Position numbers and translations under genes: made by a program
The notes under the pieces: generated by a model
Database searches by the model: none
Seen by the model: the letters and a program-made list of their open reading frames with translations, nothing else
What the model was told of the DNA's origin: nothing
Assembly (NCBI GenBank): GCA_002842035.1
Contig: PHBP01000011.1
Span: forward strand, 1 to 64,000
DNA length: 64,000 nt
Origin: Candidatus Cloacimonetes bacterium HGW-Cloacimonetes-2
Lineage (GTDB): Bacteria > Cloacimonadota > Cloacimonadia > Cloacimonadales > Cloacimonadaceae
Direction: 5' to 3'
Part shown: in pieces, positions 44,115 through 52,610 of the stretch
Numbering within the stretch: the stretch's first letter is position 1
How the letters are laid out: the number at the start of each line of letters is the position of its first letter

Positions 44115-45113
44115 TCAGGTTTTGATTCGCTGTACTATGCCTTCTCCGCAGTTTTGGCAGATTGGCAATTGCTTGCGATCAGTCAGGATCTGTTGCCTCA
44201 TCCTATTCATCCTCTCTCCAAACCAAAGATCTTCAAAGCTATGAGTATCAATATTCCCAATGGGAATTGCGAGGTCTTTGTCATAACAGCATATTGAGAA
44301 CTCACCATCCTGATTGATTACGGGTTGAGTCCACAATCGACGGCAACGATTGAGCAGATCGGTCTTGATCCGGAATTCCCCGCCCTTGATCTTGTAGCGG
44401 CTGTAGCTTGGATTGGATGGTAAAAAGGGAATCTCGTCAGGATGATAAATCTGTACGGTTTTTAGTTCCAGTCGGATCTTTAGTTCTCTGGCAATATCCA
44501 TCGCTTGGGCAACTTCGTGTTCATTCTGGCGCATCACTATGAATTGCCACACTAGGGCAGCCCTAAGACTGGGTATTTGAGACATTGCACGTAGGTTTTC
44601 GAGCACCTGCTTGTGATCACCATTGATCCGATAGCTATTGTAGGTGGCCTCAGAGATCCCGTCCAGAGAGATAATCAGTTTACCGGGTTTTGCCAGGTGC
44701 AACCGCTTCAAATCAAGTGGCAGCGAGGCATTTGTCGAGATCATGGTAAAGAGCTTTTTGTGATTGGCATAATCCAGCATATCATAGAAATTGGGATGTA
44801 GAAAAGGCTCGCCCTGATTCCAAAGGATCAGAAGGCCTACCTTTTTGTAGATATTATCGATTATCTTTTGATAACGCTCCCAAGGCATAAAGCCTCGCTC
44901 TCTGGTGAGTGTTCCGTTACCGGAAGGACACATCGGGCACTGCAGATTACAGTGATTAGTTGGCTCAAGCATCACTGCGGGGGGATAATGCCTTAGATGG
45001 GGTTTCCTGCTTGCCAGAGAGAGCCGGTAATCCAGCCAGGCACCGGCTGCCTGATGCAAGCGGTCATAGTCCAGATAAGTGCGGATCAGATTGTAGAACT
45101 GAGCAGAAGCCAC
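44115..45113 (-). CDS. Radical SAM protein with SPASM domain
   Basis: The 332 residues have the radical SAM cluster motif CNLQCPMC (about 54-61) after a PPAVMLEPTNH strand, ILWNQGEPFLHP (about 97-108) and ISLDGISEATYNSYR (about 148-162). A C-terminal SPASM-type region has CRRLW (about 255), ICCYD (about 273) and CQNCGEG (about 319-325), enough Cys for an auxiliary iron-sulfur cluster. The family modifies peptides, proteins or small molecules. No peptide substrate gene is recognised nearby, so the target is unknown. It lies 22 bases downstream of ffh. Confidence 0.88.
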   Translation of the reverse strand: MASAQFYNLIRTYLDYDRLHQAAGAWLDYRLSLASRKPHLRHYPPAVMLEPTNHCNLQCPMCPSGNGTLTRERGFMPWERYQKIIDNIYKKVGLLILWNQGEPFLHPNFYDMLDYANHKKLFTMISTNASLPLDLKRLHLAKPGKLIISLDGISEATYNSYRINGDHKQVLENLRAMSQIPSLRAALVWQFIVMRQNEHEVAQAMDIARELKIRLELKTVQIYHPDEIPFLPSNPSYSRYKIKGGEFRIKTDLLNRCRRLWTQPVINQDGEFSICCYDKDLAIPIGNIDTHSFEDLWFGERMNRMRQQILTDRKQLPICQNCGEGIVQRIKT

Positions 45114-45135
45114 TTATGTGTTCTTTGGCAAAAGA

Positions 45136-46470
45136 TTAGTCCATCGGGAAATCGGGCATGCCTTTGATCCCTTTCATTCCCTTGCCACTGGAAAAACGCT
45201 TCATCATCTTTTTCATATCTTCAAATTGGCGCAAGAGGCGATTTATTTCCATTACTGACCTACCGCAGCCTTTGGAGATGCGCAGACGTCTTGAACCATT
45301 GATTATTTGGGGATTTTCGCGCTCTTTATCCGTCATCGATTGGATGATTGCTTCCACGTGTTTGAGAGCATTGTCATCAATCTTGAGATCAGCCGGGAGC
45401 TTTGAGCCCAAACCGGGTATCATCCTGATAATAGAATCCAGCGGTCCCATCTTTTTGATACTCTGCAATTGCTTCAGAAAGTCGTTGAAAGTAAACTGGT
45501 TTTTCAGCATTTTCTTGGCAAGCTTAGCCTCGGCCTCCGCATCGATAGCTTCTTCAGCCTTTTCGATCAGGGATAAGACATCACCCATACCCAGGATACG
45601 CGAAGCCATACGATCTGGATAGAATATCTCCAAATCGCTGATCTTCTCCCCTACTCCCACAAAGGCAAGGGGCTTACCTGTGACGGCTTTGATGGATAAG
45701 GCAGCACCACCCCGAGCATCGCCATCCAGTTTGGTGAGGATGACAGCATCAAAACTAAGCTTGTCATCAAATTCTTTGGCTACAGTCACTGCATCCTGTC
45801 CGGTCATAGCATCCGCCACAAAGAAAATGTAATCGGGCTTAATATGGTTCTTGAGACGGTGTACTTCATCCATCATCTCTGTGTCGATATGAAGGCGTCC
45901 GGCTGTATCGAAGATCAGGAGATTGCTCATATCTTTGAATGCAGCGTTTAAGGCGGAATCGGCAATCTTGATCACATCTTTGCTATCTTCGCTGATCACG
46001 GGGATATCGATCTGTTTACCCAAGATCTTCAATTGATCTATGGCAGCAGGACGATAGACATCGCAAGCTACCATCATCGGTTTGATGCCTTTCTTGCGGT
46101 AAAGAGATGCAAGTTTGGCACAAGCGGTGGTTTTTCCGGAGCCTTGCAGGCCAACCATCATCACTTTGATGAGCTTGTTGTTATAAACTTTGAGCTCAAA
46201 GCCATCGGTATCCATCAAGTCAATCAATTGCTCGTGGACGATCTTCACCACCTGTTGCCCCGGAGATAGGGATTTCATTACTTCCTGACCCAGAGCGCGC
46301 TTTTCAACTTCGACTATGAAGTTCTTTACGATCTTGAAATTGACATCTGCTTCCAGAAGAGCCAGCCTGATCTCGCGCATGCTGTCTTTGATATTCTGTT
46401 CTGTGAGATAGCCTTTGCCCTTGAGATTGCGAAATACTTTATCCAGTTTTTCAGATAAACTGCTAAACAT
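45136..46470 (-). CDS. ffh: Signal recognition particle protein Ffh
   Basis: It delivers nascent membrane proteins to the translocon via FtsY. The 444 residues have the N-domain, a GTPase domain with VGLQGSGKTTACAKLA (G1, about 106-121), DTAGRLHID (G3, about 189-197) and TKLDGDARGGAALS (G4/G5, about 247-260), and the Met-rich M-domain ending MKKMMKRFSSGKGMKGIKGM that binds SRP RNA and signal sequences. Its length is typical. It follows rpe on the same strand after nine bases. Confidence 0.97.
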   Translation of the reverse strand: MFSSLSEKLDKVFRNLKGKGYLTEQNIKDSMREIRLALLEADVNFKIVKNFIVEVEKRALGQEVMKSLSPGQQVVKIVHEQLIDLMDTDGFELKVYNNKLIKVMMVGLQGSGKTTACAKLASLYRKKGIKPMMVACDVYRPAAIDQLKILGKQIDIPVISEDSKDVIKIADSALNAAFKDMSNLLIFDTAGRLHIDTEMMDEVHRLKNHIKPDYIFFVADAMTGQDAVTVAKEFDDKLSFDAVILTKLDGDARGGAALSIKAVTGKPLAFVGVGEKISDLEIFYPDRMASRILGMGDVLSLIEKAEEAIDAEAEAKLAKKMLKNQFTFNDFLKQLQSIKKMGPLDSIIRMIPGLGSKLPADLKIDDNALKHVEAIIQSMTDKERENPQIINGSRRLRISKGCGRSVMEINRLLRQFEDMKKMMKRFSSGKGMKGIKGMPDFPMD

Positions 46471-46479
46471 AATACTACC

Positions 46480-47133
46480 TTATGCGTTTTTTAGATTGCT
46501 GATAGCCCGGGCATAATCTCCCGAGCCAAAGACGTAAGATGCGGAGACCAAGATATCGGCTCCCGCATCGATTAGAGCGCGTGCATTATCTGCAGTGACA
46601 CCACCATCGACATGAATTAGCGTGCTGAGGGTTTGAGCGGTGATAGATTCCTTGAGATGCTCGACTTTGCGCAGCATATTGGAGATGAAAGCTTGTCCCG
46701 AAAAGCCGGGATTGACACTCATAATCAAGATGAAATCAGCATCAGGGAGGATTTCATCCAAAGTAGATAAGGGTGTGGCAGGATTGAGCGCGATGCCTGC
46801 CTTCATCCCTGCTGCTTTGATCTCCTGAATCAGGCGATGCGGATGATAGACAGTTTCCTGATGAAAGCTGAAGTATTTTACCCCCATCTGCGAAAAGCTT
46901 TCGACATAAGCACCGGGATTCGTGACCATCAGATGTGCATCCAAAGGAAGCATTGCCAATGGTGCTATAGCCTTGACCAAGGGATTACCAAAGCTGAGAT
47001 TGGGGACAAAGTGCCCATCCATTATATCCAGATGATAGAGATCCGCTCCGCTAATGTTTAACGAAGCAATCTCTTGTGCCAAGTGGCCAAAATCCGACGA
47101 AAGCACTGATACTGCTATTTGTGGCTTGTTCAT
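46480..47133 (-). CDS. rpe: Ribulose-phosphate 3-epimerase
   Basis: It interconverts ribulose-5-phosphate and xylulose-5-phosphate. The 217 residues form a TIM barrel with the family signatures HLDIMDGHFVPNLSFG (about 35-50), LDAHLMV (about 64-70), MSVNPGFSGQAFI (about 139-151) and VDGGVTADN (about 175-183), including the metal ligands and catalytic Asp. It overlaps the upstream DciA-like gene by four bases. Confidence 0.96.
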   Translation of the reverse strand: MNKPQIAVSVLSSDFGHLAQEIASLNISGADLYHLDIMDGHFVPNLSFGNPLVKAIAPLAMLPLDAHLMVTNPGAYVESFSQMGVKYFSFHQETVYHPHRLIQEIKAAGMKAGIALNPATPLSTLDEILPDADFILIMSVNPGFSGQAFISNMLRKVEHLKESITAQTLSTLIHVDGGVTADNARALIDAGADILVSASYVFGSGDYARAISNLKNA

Positions 47134-47441
47134 TTGCGCGTCCTAATCGTAAAAATTATATCGATTACTGCTACGGAGCTTTTCTTCGTGAGCTCTTGCT
47201 TAATCTTGTTTTTAAGCAAGACCAGCTCCTGCATCCAGGTGTTGTTGCTAACAGCGACATAAAGAATCTGCTCATCAAGCTTGATTGGCATTGATTTCTC
47301 TGCCAAAAGGGGGCCTACTACTGCAGGCCAAGCCATATATAGCTTTACAAATCCCAGATAGCGTTCCCCTGCCAGGCGAAAAATGATCTGCCTGCAGTCA
47401 TTTGCAAAGCTATCTGCTCGATTCTGAGTATTCTTGCTCAT
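47130..47441 (-). CDS. DciA-like (DUF721) protein
   Basis: The 103 residues match the DUF721/DciA pattern: FVKLYMAWPAVVGPLLAEKSMPIKL (about 33-57, with the conserved W..VVG..LA) and ILYVAVSNNTWMQELVLLKNKIKQEL (about 60-85). DciA is the ancestral loader of the replicative helicase DnaB in bacteria lacking DnaC or DnaI. The protein is short, as in non-proteobacterial relatives. It heads the transcript rpe-ffh-radical SAM. Confidence 0.82.
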   Translation of the reverse strand: MSKNTQNRADSFANDCRQIIFRLAGERYLGFVKLYMAWPAVVGPLLAEKSMPIKLDEQILYVAVSNNTWMQELVLLKNKIKQELTKKSSVAVIDIIFTIRTRK

Positions 47442-47505
47442 ATTCTATCAATCAGTGGTTGCTGAGTGCTACCATTATCAGTATAGCATTTATAGTTTCA
47501 AAGAC

Positions 47506-47546
47506 AACAGGTTATCCGGAGCAAGATAAACTCCGAATAACCTGTT
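47506..47546 (-). terminator. Long hairpin downstream of the 47563-48135 gene
   Basis: AACAGGTTAT-C-CGGAG (47506-47520) pairs with CTCCG-A-ATAACCTGTT (47531-47546), 15 pairs around one mismatch. The minus-strand continuation GTCTTTG is only weakly U-rich. It separates the ribosomal cluster from the dciA-rpe-ffh group. Confidence 0.7.
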
Positions 47547-47562
47547 CATATTGTATAGCTGA

Positions 47563-48135
47563 TTAGTCTTTCTTGGTGATGAGGTTGTAGCCGTTTACAC
47601 CCAGGATCAGCACACCCAGAGCTACATAGTAGGCAGAGCCTATACCGGCAGTACTACGATCGACAAAGAGCATAGCGATTCCGGGAATTGAGCTGGCTAT
47701 GATAATGGCGATGTATCCTGCAATCTGAATAGTCTGGCTATCCTGCTTGGAATTCATCAGGTGCAGAGCTCCCAGGATCAAGACCAGGAAGGCAATTGTA
47801 AGGCCAGCTGCCAGCATCAAAATGGAAGCACCTACCTCGCCCGTGATGGGGATAAGTGAACTCCATTTCACGGTGATTACAGGTATTACCAAAGCTGCAA
47901 GAGCCAATACTATGCCCACTACTTTGTGAAGCAACGAATTGTCTTTTACCTTGATCTCAAAGTGACGCTGGCTCTTCTTGGAGAGCAACAACACCACAAC
48001 CAGTACCAGTAAAAAGAACAGGCCATAGGCTACCATCATAATGGGCTTGCCTGTGACCAATCCAATCAGGGACGAGACCAGTATAAATAGGATAAAAGCT
48101 CCTACTTGTTTGATCTTGAACCATAATTCATTCAT
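47563..48135 (-). CDS. Six-segment membrane protein of unknown function
   Basis: The 190 residues have about six hydrophobic segments (near 10-27, 32-50, 68-86, 92-122, 133-152 and 160-180) with small polar loops. No signature is recognised. It follows rplI after 14 bases and is the last gene before a long hairpin, so it is probably the distal gene of the ribosomal-protein transcript. Confidence 0.72.
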   Translation of the reverse strand: MNELWFKIKQVGAFILFILVSSLIGLVTGKPIMMVAYGLFFLLVLVVVLLLSKKSQRHFEIKVKDNSLLHKVVGIVLALAALVIPVITVKWSSLIPITGEVGASILMLAAGLTIAFLVLILGALHLMNSKQDSQTIQIAGYIAIIIASSIPGIAMLFVDRSTAGIGSAYYVALGVLILGVNGYNLITKKD

Positions 48136-48149
48136 GGGATCCTCCCAAA

Positions 48150-48596
48150 TTAATCTTCTTTGTTAACCGTGATCTTCAGACTAGCTGTAATATCCTTGTG
48201 CAATTTGACCGGAACGCTGATTTCGCCAAGCTCCTTGATGTGTTTCTCCATCAGGATCTGGGCTCTGTTCAGGTCAAATCCCTGGGCTTTGAGCTCGTTG
48301 ATGATGTCATTCTCCGAAACGGAGCCAAACATATGTTCGTTTTCATCAACTTTACGAGCGAAGACCAAGCTAAGAGAATTCAATTTTTCGGCAAGGTTTT
48401 TTAGCTCTGCCACGCGTTTTTCTTCTTCAGCAGCCAGATTGGCCTGAATAGCGCTGAGCTTTTTCATATTCTGGGGAGTTGCGTATATCGCGTAGTTTCT
48501 GGGGATTAGGTAATTTCTGGCAAAGCCGCGTTTGACGTTGATCAGCTCGCCTTTACTTCCTACTTTTTCTATGTTTTCGAGTAATATGACTTTCAT
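48150..48596 (-). CDS. rplI: 50S ribosomal protein L9
   Basis: The 148 residues start MKVILLENIEKVGSKGELINVKRGFARNYL, compacted here to its hallmark: N-domain GSKGELINVKRGFARNYLIP (about 13-32). A long connecting helix (KLSAIQANLAAEEEKRVAEL, about 47-66) and a C-terminal rRNA-binding domain follow. Length fits L9. It overlaps the DUF2232 gene by four bases. Confidence 0.97.
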   Translation of the reverse strand: MKVILLENIEKVGSKGELINVKRGFARNYLIPRNYAIYATPQNMKKLSAIQANLAAEEEKRVAELKNLAEKLNSLSLVFARKVDENEHMFGSVSENDIINELKAQGFDLNRAQILMEKHIKELGEISVPVKLHKDITASLKITVNKED

Positions 48597-49435
48597 GCGG
48601 GACTTCCTCCTGTCTCTATTTTACGCAGATTTAACCATATATCAGCAAAGCCAAGTATGGTTATGAAGATGTATGAAATCGAATTTATGAGTAATACGAT
48701 TAGTAGTACCGCCCGGATCACTTTGTTGTAAATGGTCCGCGACAAGTAGTTTATGATCAGGCTTATCCCCTGTATTAAGGGCAGGACGCTGCCTGCTATC
48801 ACTATTGTGAGCAGCAGAATATGCAAGTCCTTGATCAGATATAGGGGTAAGGCAAGGATAAAGAGCAGATTGTATTGCCATGGAAATTGGATTTGAGCCC
48901 AGATAAAGGGCATCTGGAGCTGCCGGTGAAAGAGCATCAAGCCCAGGAACAGGCCGATGATCTGAAAGGCAATCCATAATGCCGGCATTATCAGATTCAT
49001 AATCTGGATCGATTGGCTATACAGCTGTTGCTCGAATAGCTGGGGCATCCACTCCTGAAGCTGGGTTTGAGCCAGGGCTTGGATCTCTGCCAAATGAGCA
49101 GAGAAGATTACCGATCGTAGGGATCCGTAGATCACCAAGCTCACTGCGGCAGCTGCTATCGCCGAGGTTGTTCGGCGCCAGCGAGCTAAAGCCAGGATAA
49201 AGACAAGCGCAGGCAAACCTACGCCCATCATCGAATCCAGAGCCGGCAAGGCTGAGCTGTATGAAGGATCAAAGAGCAGTATGATCACCGGGATGATAAA
49301 AAAGGCACCCAGCGCGACCAATGGTCTTTGTAATCCGATATCAGCTACTTTGGCCAAATAGAGCAATAATAGCACTATCGCTATGAAAGGTAATTGCAGA
49401 GCCAAGGCTCCCAGTACCAGGGGAATGAGAAACAT
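48593..49435 (-). CDS. DUF2232-like membrane protein
   Basis: The 280 residues have about eight hydrophobic segments spread over the whole length. A polytopic protein encoded exactly between rpsR and rplI is typical of the DUF2232 (YybS) family in many bacteria, and the spacing supports that: it abuts rpsR with no gap and overlaps rplI by four bases. The function is unknown; some relatives resemble transporter membrane subunits. The family call rests on position and topology. Confidence 0.7.
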   Translation of the reverse strand: MFLIPLVLGALALQLPFIAIVLLLLYLAKVADIGLQRPLVALGAFFIIPVIILLFDPSYSSALPALDSMMGVGLPALVFILALARWRRTTSAIAAAAVSLVIYGSLRSVIFSAHLAEIQALAQTQLQEWMPQLFEQQLYSQSIQIMNLIMPALWIAFQIIGLFLGLMLFHRQLQMPFIWAQIQFPWQYNLLFILALPLYLIKDLHILLLTIVIAGSVLPLIQGISLIINYLSRTIYNKVIRAVLLIVLLINSISYIFITILGFADIWLNLRKIETGGSPA

Positions 49436-49672
49436 CTATTCTATCACGTAGGCAATCAACGCCATCTGACGCGCGCGTTTGATCTCGGCAGTAAGCTTTC
49501 TCTGATGCTTTGCACAAGTTCCGGTGAGACGGGCAGGTTCAATCTTGCCCACATCGGAAATGTATTGTTTCATCAGGTCGAGATTCTTGTAATCGATTAC
49601 AAGTTCCTTGTTTGCGCAGAATTTGCAGTATTTCTTGCGTGTGAAGCGTTTCTTTCTATCTGTCATGTTCAT
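49436..49672 (-). CDS. rpsR: 30S ribosomal protein S18
   Basis: The 78 residues contain the S18 hallmark [22 protein letters not shown] (split at about 14-35) and [18 protein letters not shown] (about 45-62), followed by the basic [13 protein letters not shown]. Three Cys of a possible zinc site are kept (YCKFC and GTC). It pairs with S6 on the 30S platform; rpsF is two genes upstream. Confidence 0.97.
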   Translation of the reverse strand: MNMTDRKKRFTRKKYCKFCANKELVIDYKNLDLMKQYISDVGKIEPARLTGTCAKHQRKLTAEIKRARQMALIAYVIE

Positions 49673-49683
49673 TATAATCTCCT

Positions 49684-50130
49684 TTAAAATGGCACATCAT
49701 CTTTTGTAGTGTGAGAGCTCATGCTGTCTTCAGAAGGCAGGGGCGGTTCGTCTGATCCTGTTTCCCCATGCGCTCCATCCTTGGGTTTCCACTCAAGGAA
49801 ATGGATATAATCAGCAATTACTTCCCAAGCTTTGCGATTTTGGTTGTTGGAATCGGTGTAGGTTCTGGATTCCAGACGTCCTTCAACGATAACCGCGCTG
49901 CCTTTGTGACAGTTATTTACGACCGAATCAGCCCAGTTTGACCACGCAACAACCTCGATGAAGGAGGTAGCTGTCTGCCAAGTATCTGTGTCGTCTTTGT
50001 ATCTACGATCTACCGCAACGGTGAAACGCAATACAGATGTGCCTTTGGGAGTGTACTTTAGTTCCAGATCATTGGTAATCCTACCACTAATCATCACTTT
50101 GTTGATTCTGGGGAGTTTGAGATCTGCCAT
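49684..50130 (-). CDS. ssb: Single-stranded DNA-binding protein
   Basis: The 148 residues have the OB-fold ([16 protein letters not shown] at about 10-25, [12 protein letters not shown] at about 33-44, [15 protein letters not shown] at about 77-91). A Pro/Ser/Asp-rich linker and the C-terminal acidic tip DDVPF, which recruits partner proteins, follow. It lies between rpsF and rpsR, the standard arrangement. Gaps are eight and eleven bases. Confidence 0.95.
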   Translation of the reverse strand: MADLKLPRINKVMISGRITNDLELKYTPKGTSVLRFTVAVDRRYKDDTDTWQTATSFIEVVAWSNWADSVVNNCHKGSAVIVEGRLESRTYTDSNNQNRKAWEVIADYIHFLEWKPKDGAHGETGSDEPPLPSEDSMSSHTTKDDVPF

Positions 50131-50138
50131 GCTGCCTC

Positions 50139-50429
50139 CTAGCTTTCTTTGGCTACGACCATATAGCGAAGGATTTGCTCGTTGATGTTAAAAGCGCTCT
50201 TGACGTTTTTAATAGAAGTTGATTCGAGCTTGAAATAGTTCAGATAGTAGTATCCTTCGTTGTGCTTATTGATTTGATAAGCGAGGTATCTTCTGCCCCA
50301 TACATCGGTCTTGATGATCTCGCCGCCATTATCTTTGATCTGAGTGAGAATAGTCTCGTTCAGACGCTCAACTTCTTCAGAAGAGAGTTTCGGTGAATAA
50401 ATCACCATCAGTTCATAATCCTTAGTCAC
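50139..50429 (-). CDS. rpsF: 30S ribosomal protein S6
   Basis: The GTG at 50429 with AAAGGAGG six bases upstream gives 96 residues, the normal S6 length; longer in-frame starts lie inside pth. The sequence DYELMVIYSPKLSSEEVERL (about 4-23), WGRRYLAYQINKHNEGYYYL (about 48-67) and a final INEQILRYMVVAKES match S6, which binds S18. It overlaps the end of pth by eight bases. Confidence 0.95.
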   Translation of the reverse strand: MTKDYELMVIYSPKLSSEEVERLNETILTQIKDNGGEIIKTDVWGRRYLAYQINKHNEGYYYLNYFKLESTSIKNVKSAFNINEQILRYMVVAKES

Positions 50430-51024
50430 GTTTTTCCTCCTTTGGACTAGTGATTCCGGCTTCGTTCTTGCCGGAATAGGATTTTTTCCATTTGCTGAAC
50501 TCATCCAGCATAGTGCTGAAATCTGTTCGGATATAGGTATCCAGAAATTGGCTTACGAGCTGGATACAATCCTCGTAGAGAGCTGTCTCTGTAGCCGGGA
50601 TCGGCTCCAGGACATAATCTCTGGCTGTGCTGTTTTCACTGCGGCCAATACCAATTCGAATACGCTTCAGCGTATCAGTCGGAACATAATCCGCCAGTGA
50701 TTTGATTCCGTTGTGACCTCCATCACCTCCCCCCGTACGGATACGGATGTTGGCAACAGGAAGCTCAAGATCGTCGTAAATCACCAGGATTTCTTCCGGG
50801 TTCCATTTGTTGATGGCCTCGTTGACGGCTTTGCCTGATAGGTTCATATACGTATGAGGCTTCAGCAAGATCACCGATCTGTACTTCAGCACTTCGTAGT
50901 TTGATTGCCTGGCAAATCCACAGCCGTGATCTTGTGCCCACTTATCAAGGACCATAAAACCGATATTGTGCCTGGTATTGGCATATTCACTACCGGGATT
51001 ACCTAGTCCTACGATCAGGCGCAT
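50422..51024 (-). CDS. pth: Peptidyl-tRNA hydrolase
   Basis: It releases peptides from prematurely dropped peptidyl-tRNA. The ATG at 51024 begins MRLIVGLGNPGSEYANTRHN, the family signature with the catalytic His, and gives 200 residues. KPHTYMNLSG (about 55-64) and GGGDGGHNGIKSL (about 93-105) are the other conserved motifs. It lies seven bases after rplY and overlaps rpsF by eight bases. Confidence 0.96.
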   Translation of the reverse strand: MRLIVGLGNPGSEYANTRHNIGFMVLDKWAQDHGCGFARQSNYEVLKYRSVILLKPHTYMNLSGKAVNEAINKWNPEEILVIYDDLELPVANIRIRTGGGDGGHNGIKSLADYVPTDTLKRIRIGIGRSENSTARDYVLEPIPATETALYEDCIQLVSQFLDTYIRTDFSTMLDEFSKWKKSYSGKNEAGITSPKEEKRD

Positions 51025-51031
51025 TGCTTTC

Positions 51032-51634
51032 TTAGTCTTCCTTGCTCTCAGGAGCAGGGGCAGCAGCAACTGGCTCGGCTTCGGCAGTCTTCTTGGCGTG
51101 TATCACTACGACAGTGTTGTCTTGATTATCTTTGTACTGCCAATTACCGGTGGGTAAATCGCTTACGTGAAGGCTATCGCCTACATTAAGGGCGCTGATA
51201 TTGATCTCCAAATCTTCGGGGATCTGATCTGCTTTGCAGCTGATTTTTACAGTACGCATGATGACATCCATCATACCGCCTTCTTTTAAACCGGCTGCTT
51301 CGCCGATGAATTTGATGGGAATATCAACTTCGACAGCGCTGCTTTTTTCGATCACCATGAAGTCAAGATGCAAAAATTCCCTTGTTACAGGATGATTTTG
51401 CTTATCTTTCAACAAGGTGTGGTACTGCTTACCTTCCACTTCGATCTCGTAAAAAGCCATTTCGCCAAAGCTCTTTTTGAAGCATTGAGCAAATTCTGAC
51501 TTTTTGAGAGAAATGGACATAGATTGGATACCCGCGCCGTAGATAACGGCAGGGATTAAGCCCTTGGCTCTCAGTTCGGTCAGATCAGACTTTCTCTGAG
51601 TAGTGCGTGGGCTCGCATTCAGGTTGAATATCAT
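51032..51634 (-). CDS. rplY: 50S ribosomal protein L25 (Ctc/TL5 type)
   Basis: The ATG at 51634 (GGAGG upstream) gives 200 residues: an N-terminal 5S-rRNA-binding domain (RKSDLTELRAKGLIPAVIYG, about 11-30; LKDKQNHPVTREFLHLDFM) and a C-terminal beta domain typical of the long Ctc form. It ends in an Ala/Glu/Pro-rich tail. The gene sits between prs and pth, a common arrangement. Upstream codons in the same frame overlap prs and are rejected. Confidence 0.94.
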   Translation of the reverse strand: MIFNLNASPRTTQRKSDLTELRAKGLIPAVIYGAGIQSMSISLKKSEFAQCFKKSFGEMAFYEIEVEGKQYHTLLKDKQNHPVTREFLHLDFMVIEKSSAVEVDIPIKFIGEAAGLKEGGMMDVIMRTVKISCKADQIPEDLEINISALNVGDSLHVSDLPTGNWQYKDNQDNTVVVIHAKKTAEAEPVAAAPAPESKED

Positions 51635-51662
51635 TATATTCCTCCACTTCTTTTTTTCTATA

Positions 51663-52610
51663 CTATCTGAACAGTATGCTAATTGATTCTTCGATGTGTA
51701 TCTTCTTGATTGCAATCGCCAGCATCTCCGCTATGGATAGCTGAACTACTTTCTTGCACATTTTCTTCTCTCCGCTTAGCGGGATAGTATTGGTGATAAA
51801 GAGTTTCTCGATAGGAGAATCTTCCAGATTTTTGATGGCATTACCGGATAAGACTCCGTGCGCACAGGCTGCATAAATCCTGCTGGCACCTTGTTTGTCC
51901 AGTGCATTGGCTACTTTGATCAAGCTGCCACCGGTATCGATAATATCGTCAAAGAGAATAGCAGTCTTACCTCCGACTTCACCGATGATGTTTAGTAACT
52001 CAGTCTGGTCGTTGTTACCGCTACGTCTCTTGTCGCCTATTGCCAATCCGCAATTGAGCCGCTTAGCCAGAGCACGGGCTCTATTTGCACCTCCAGAATC
52101 GGGAGATACGACTACAATCTCCTCAGTATTGAGGATGCTCTTGAAATAGCGGGTAAAAATCGGCATCGAAAACAAGTGATCCACTGGGATATTGAAAAAT
52201 CCCTGAATCTGCTCGGCATGCAGATCAACCGTGATCACCCGATCAGCTCCGGCGACAGTAATCAGATCTGCTACCAGCTTGGCTGTGATCGGTACTCTGG
52301 GTTGATCCTTTTTGTCTGATCTTGCATAAGCATAATATGGTATCACACAATTGATCCGCTGAGCTGAAGCTCGTTTCAATGCGTCTATCATGATCAATAG
52401 ATCCATCAGACTGTCATTGACAGGATAACAGGTAGGCTGGATAATGAAGACATCAGCTCCCCGGACGTTATCGTTGATCTTAACAAACGATTCGTCGTTT
52501 GAGAACTTGAACAGGTCGATATCCCCAAGGGGAATACCTGCATAACGTGCTACTTCCTCTGCCAGAGGTCGGTTTGCGTTACCGGTGATCAATTTGAGTT
52601 TTGAAAACAC
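51663..52610 (-). CDS. prs: Ribose-phosphate pyrophosphokinase
   Basis: It makes PRPP from ribose-5-phosphate and ATP for nucleotide, His and Trp synthesis. The 315 residues start at GTG 52610 (MFSKLKLITGNANRPLAEE). Hallmarks are YARSDKKDQPRVPITAKL (flexible loop, about 95-112), VDLHAEQIQGFF (about 128-139) and the PRPP-binding FDDIIDTGGSL (about 216-226). It overlaps ispE by 32 bases. Length is typical of class I enzymes. Confidence 0.96.
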   Translation of the reverse strand: MFSKLKLITGNANRPLAEEVARYAGIPLGDIDLFKFSNDESFVKINDNVRGADVFIIQPTCYPVNDSLMDLLIMIDALKRASAQRINCVIPYYAYARSDKKDQPRVPITAKLVADLITVAGADRVITVDLHAEQIQGFFNIPVDHLFSMPIFTRYFKSILNTEEIVVVSPDSGGANRARALAKRLNCGLAIGDKRRSGNNDQTELLNIIGEVGGKTAILFDDIIDTGGSLIKVANALDKQGASRIYAACAHGVLSGNAIKNLEDSPIEKLFITNTIPLSGEKKMCKKVVQLSIAEMLAIAIKKIHIEESISILFR

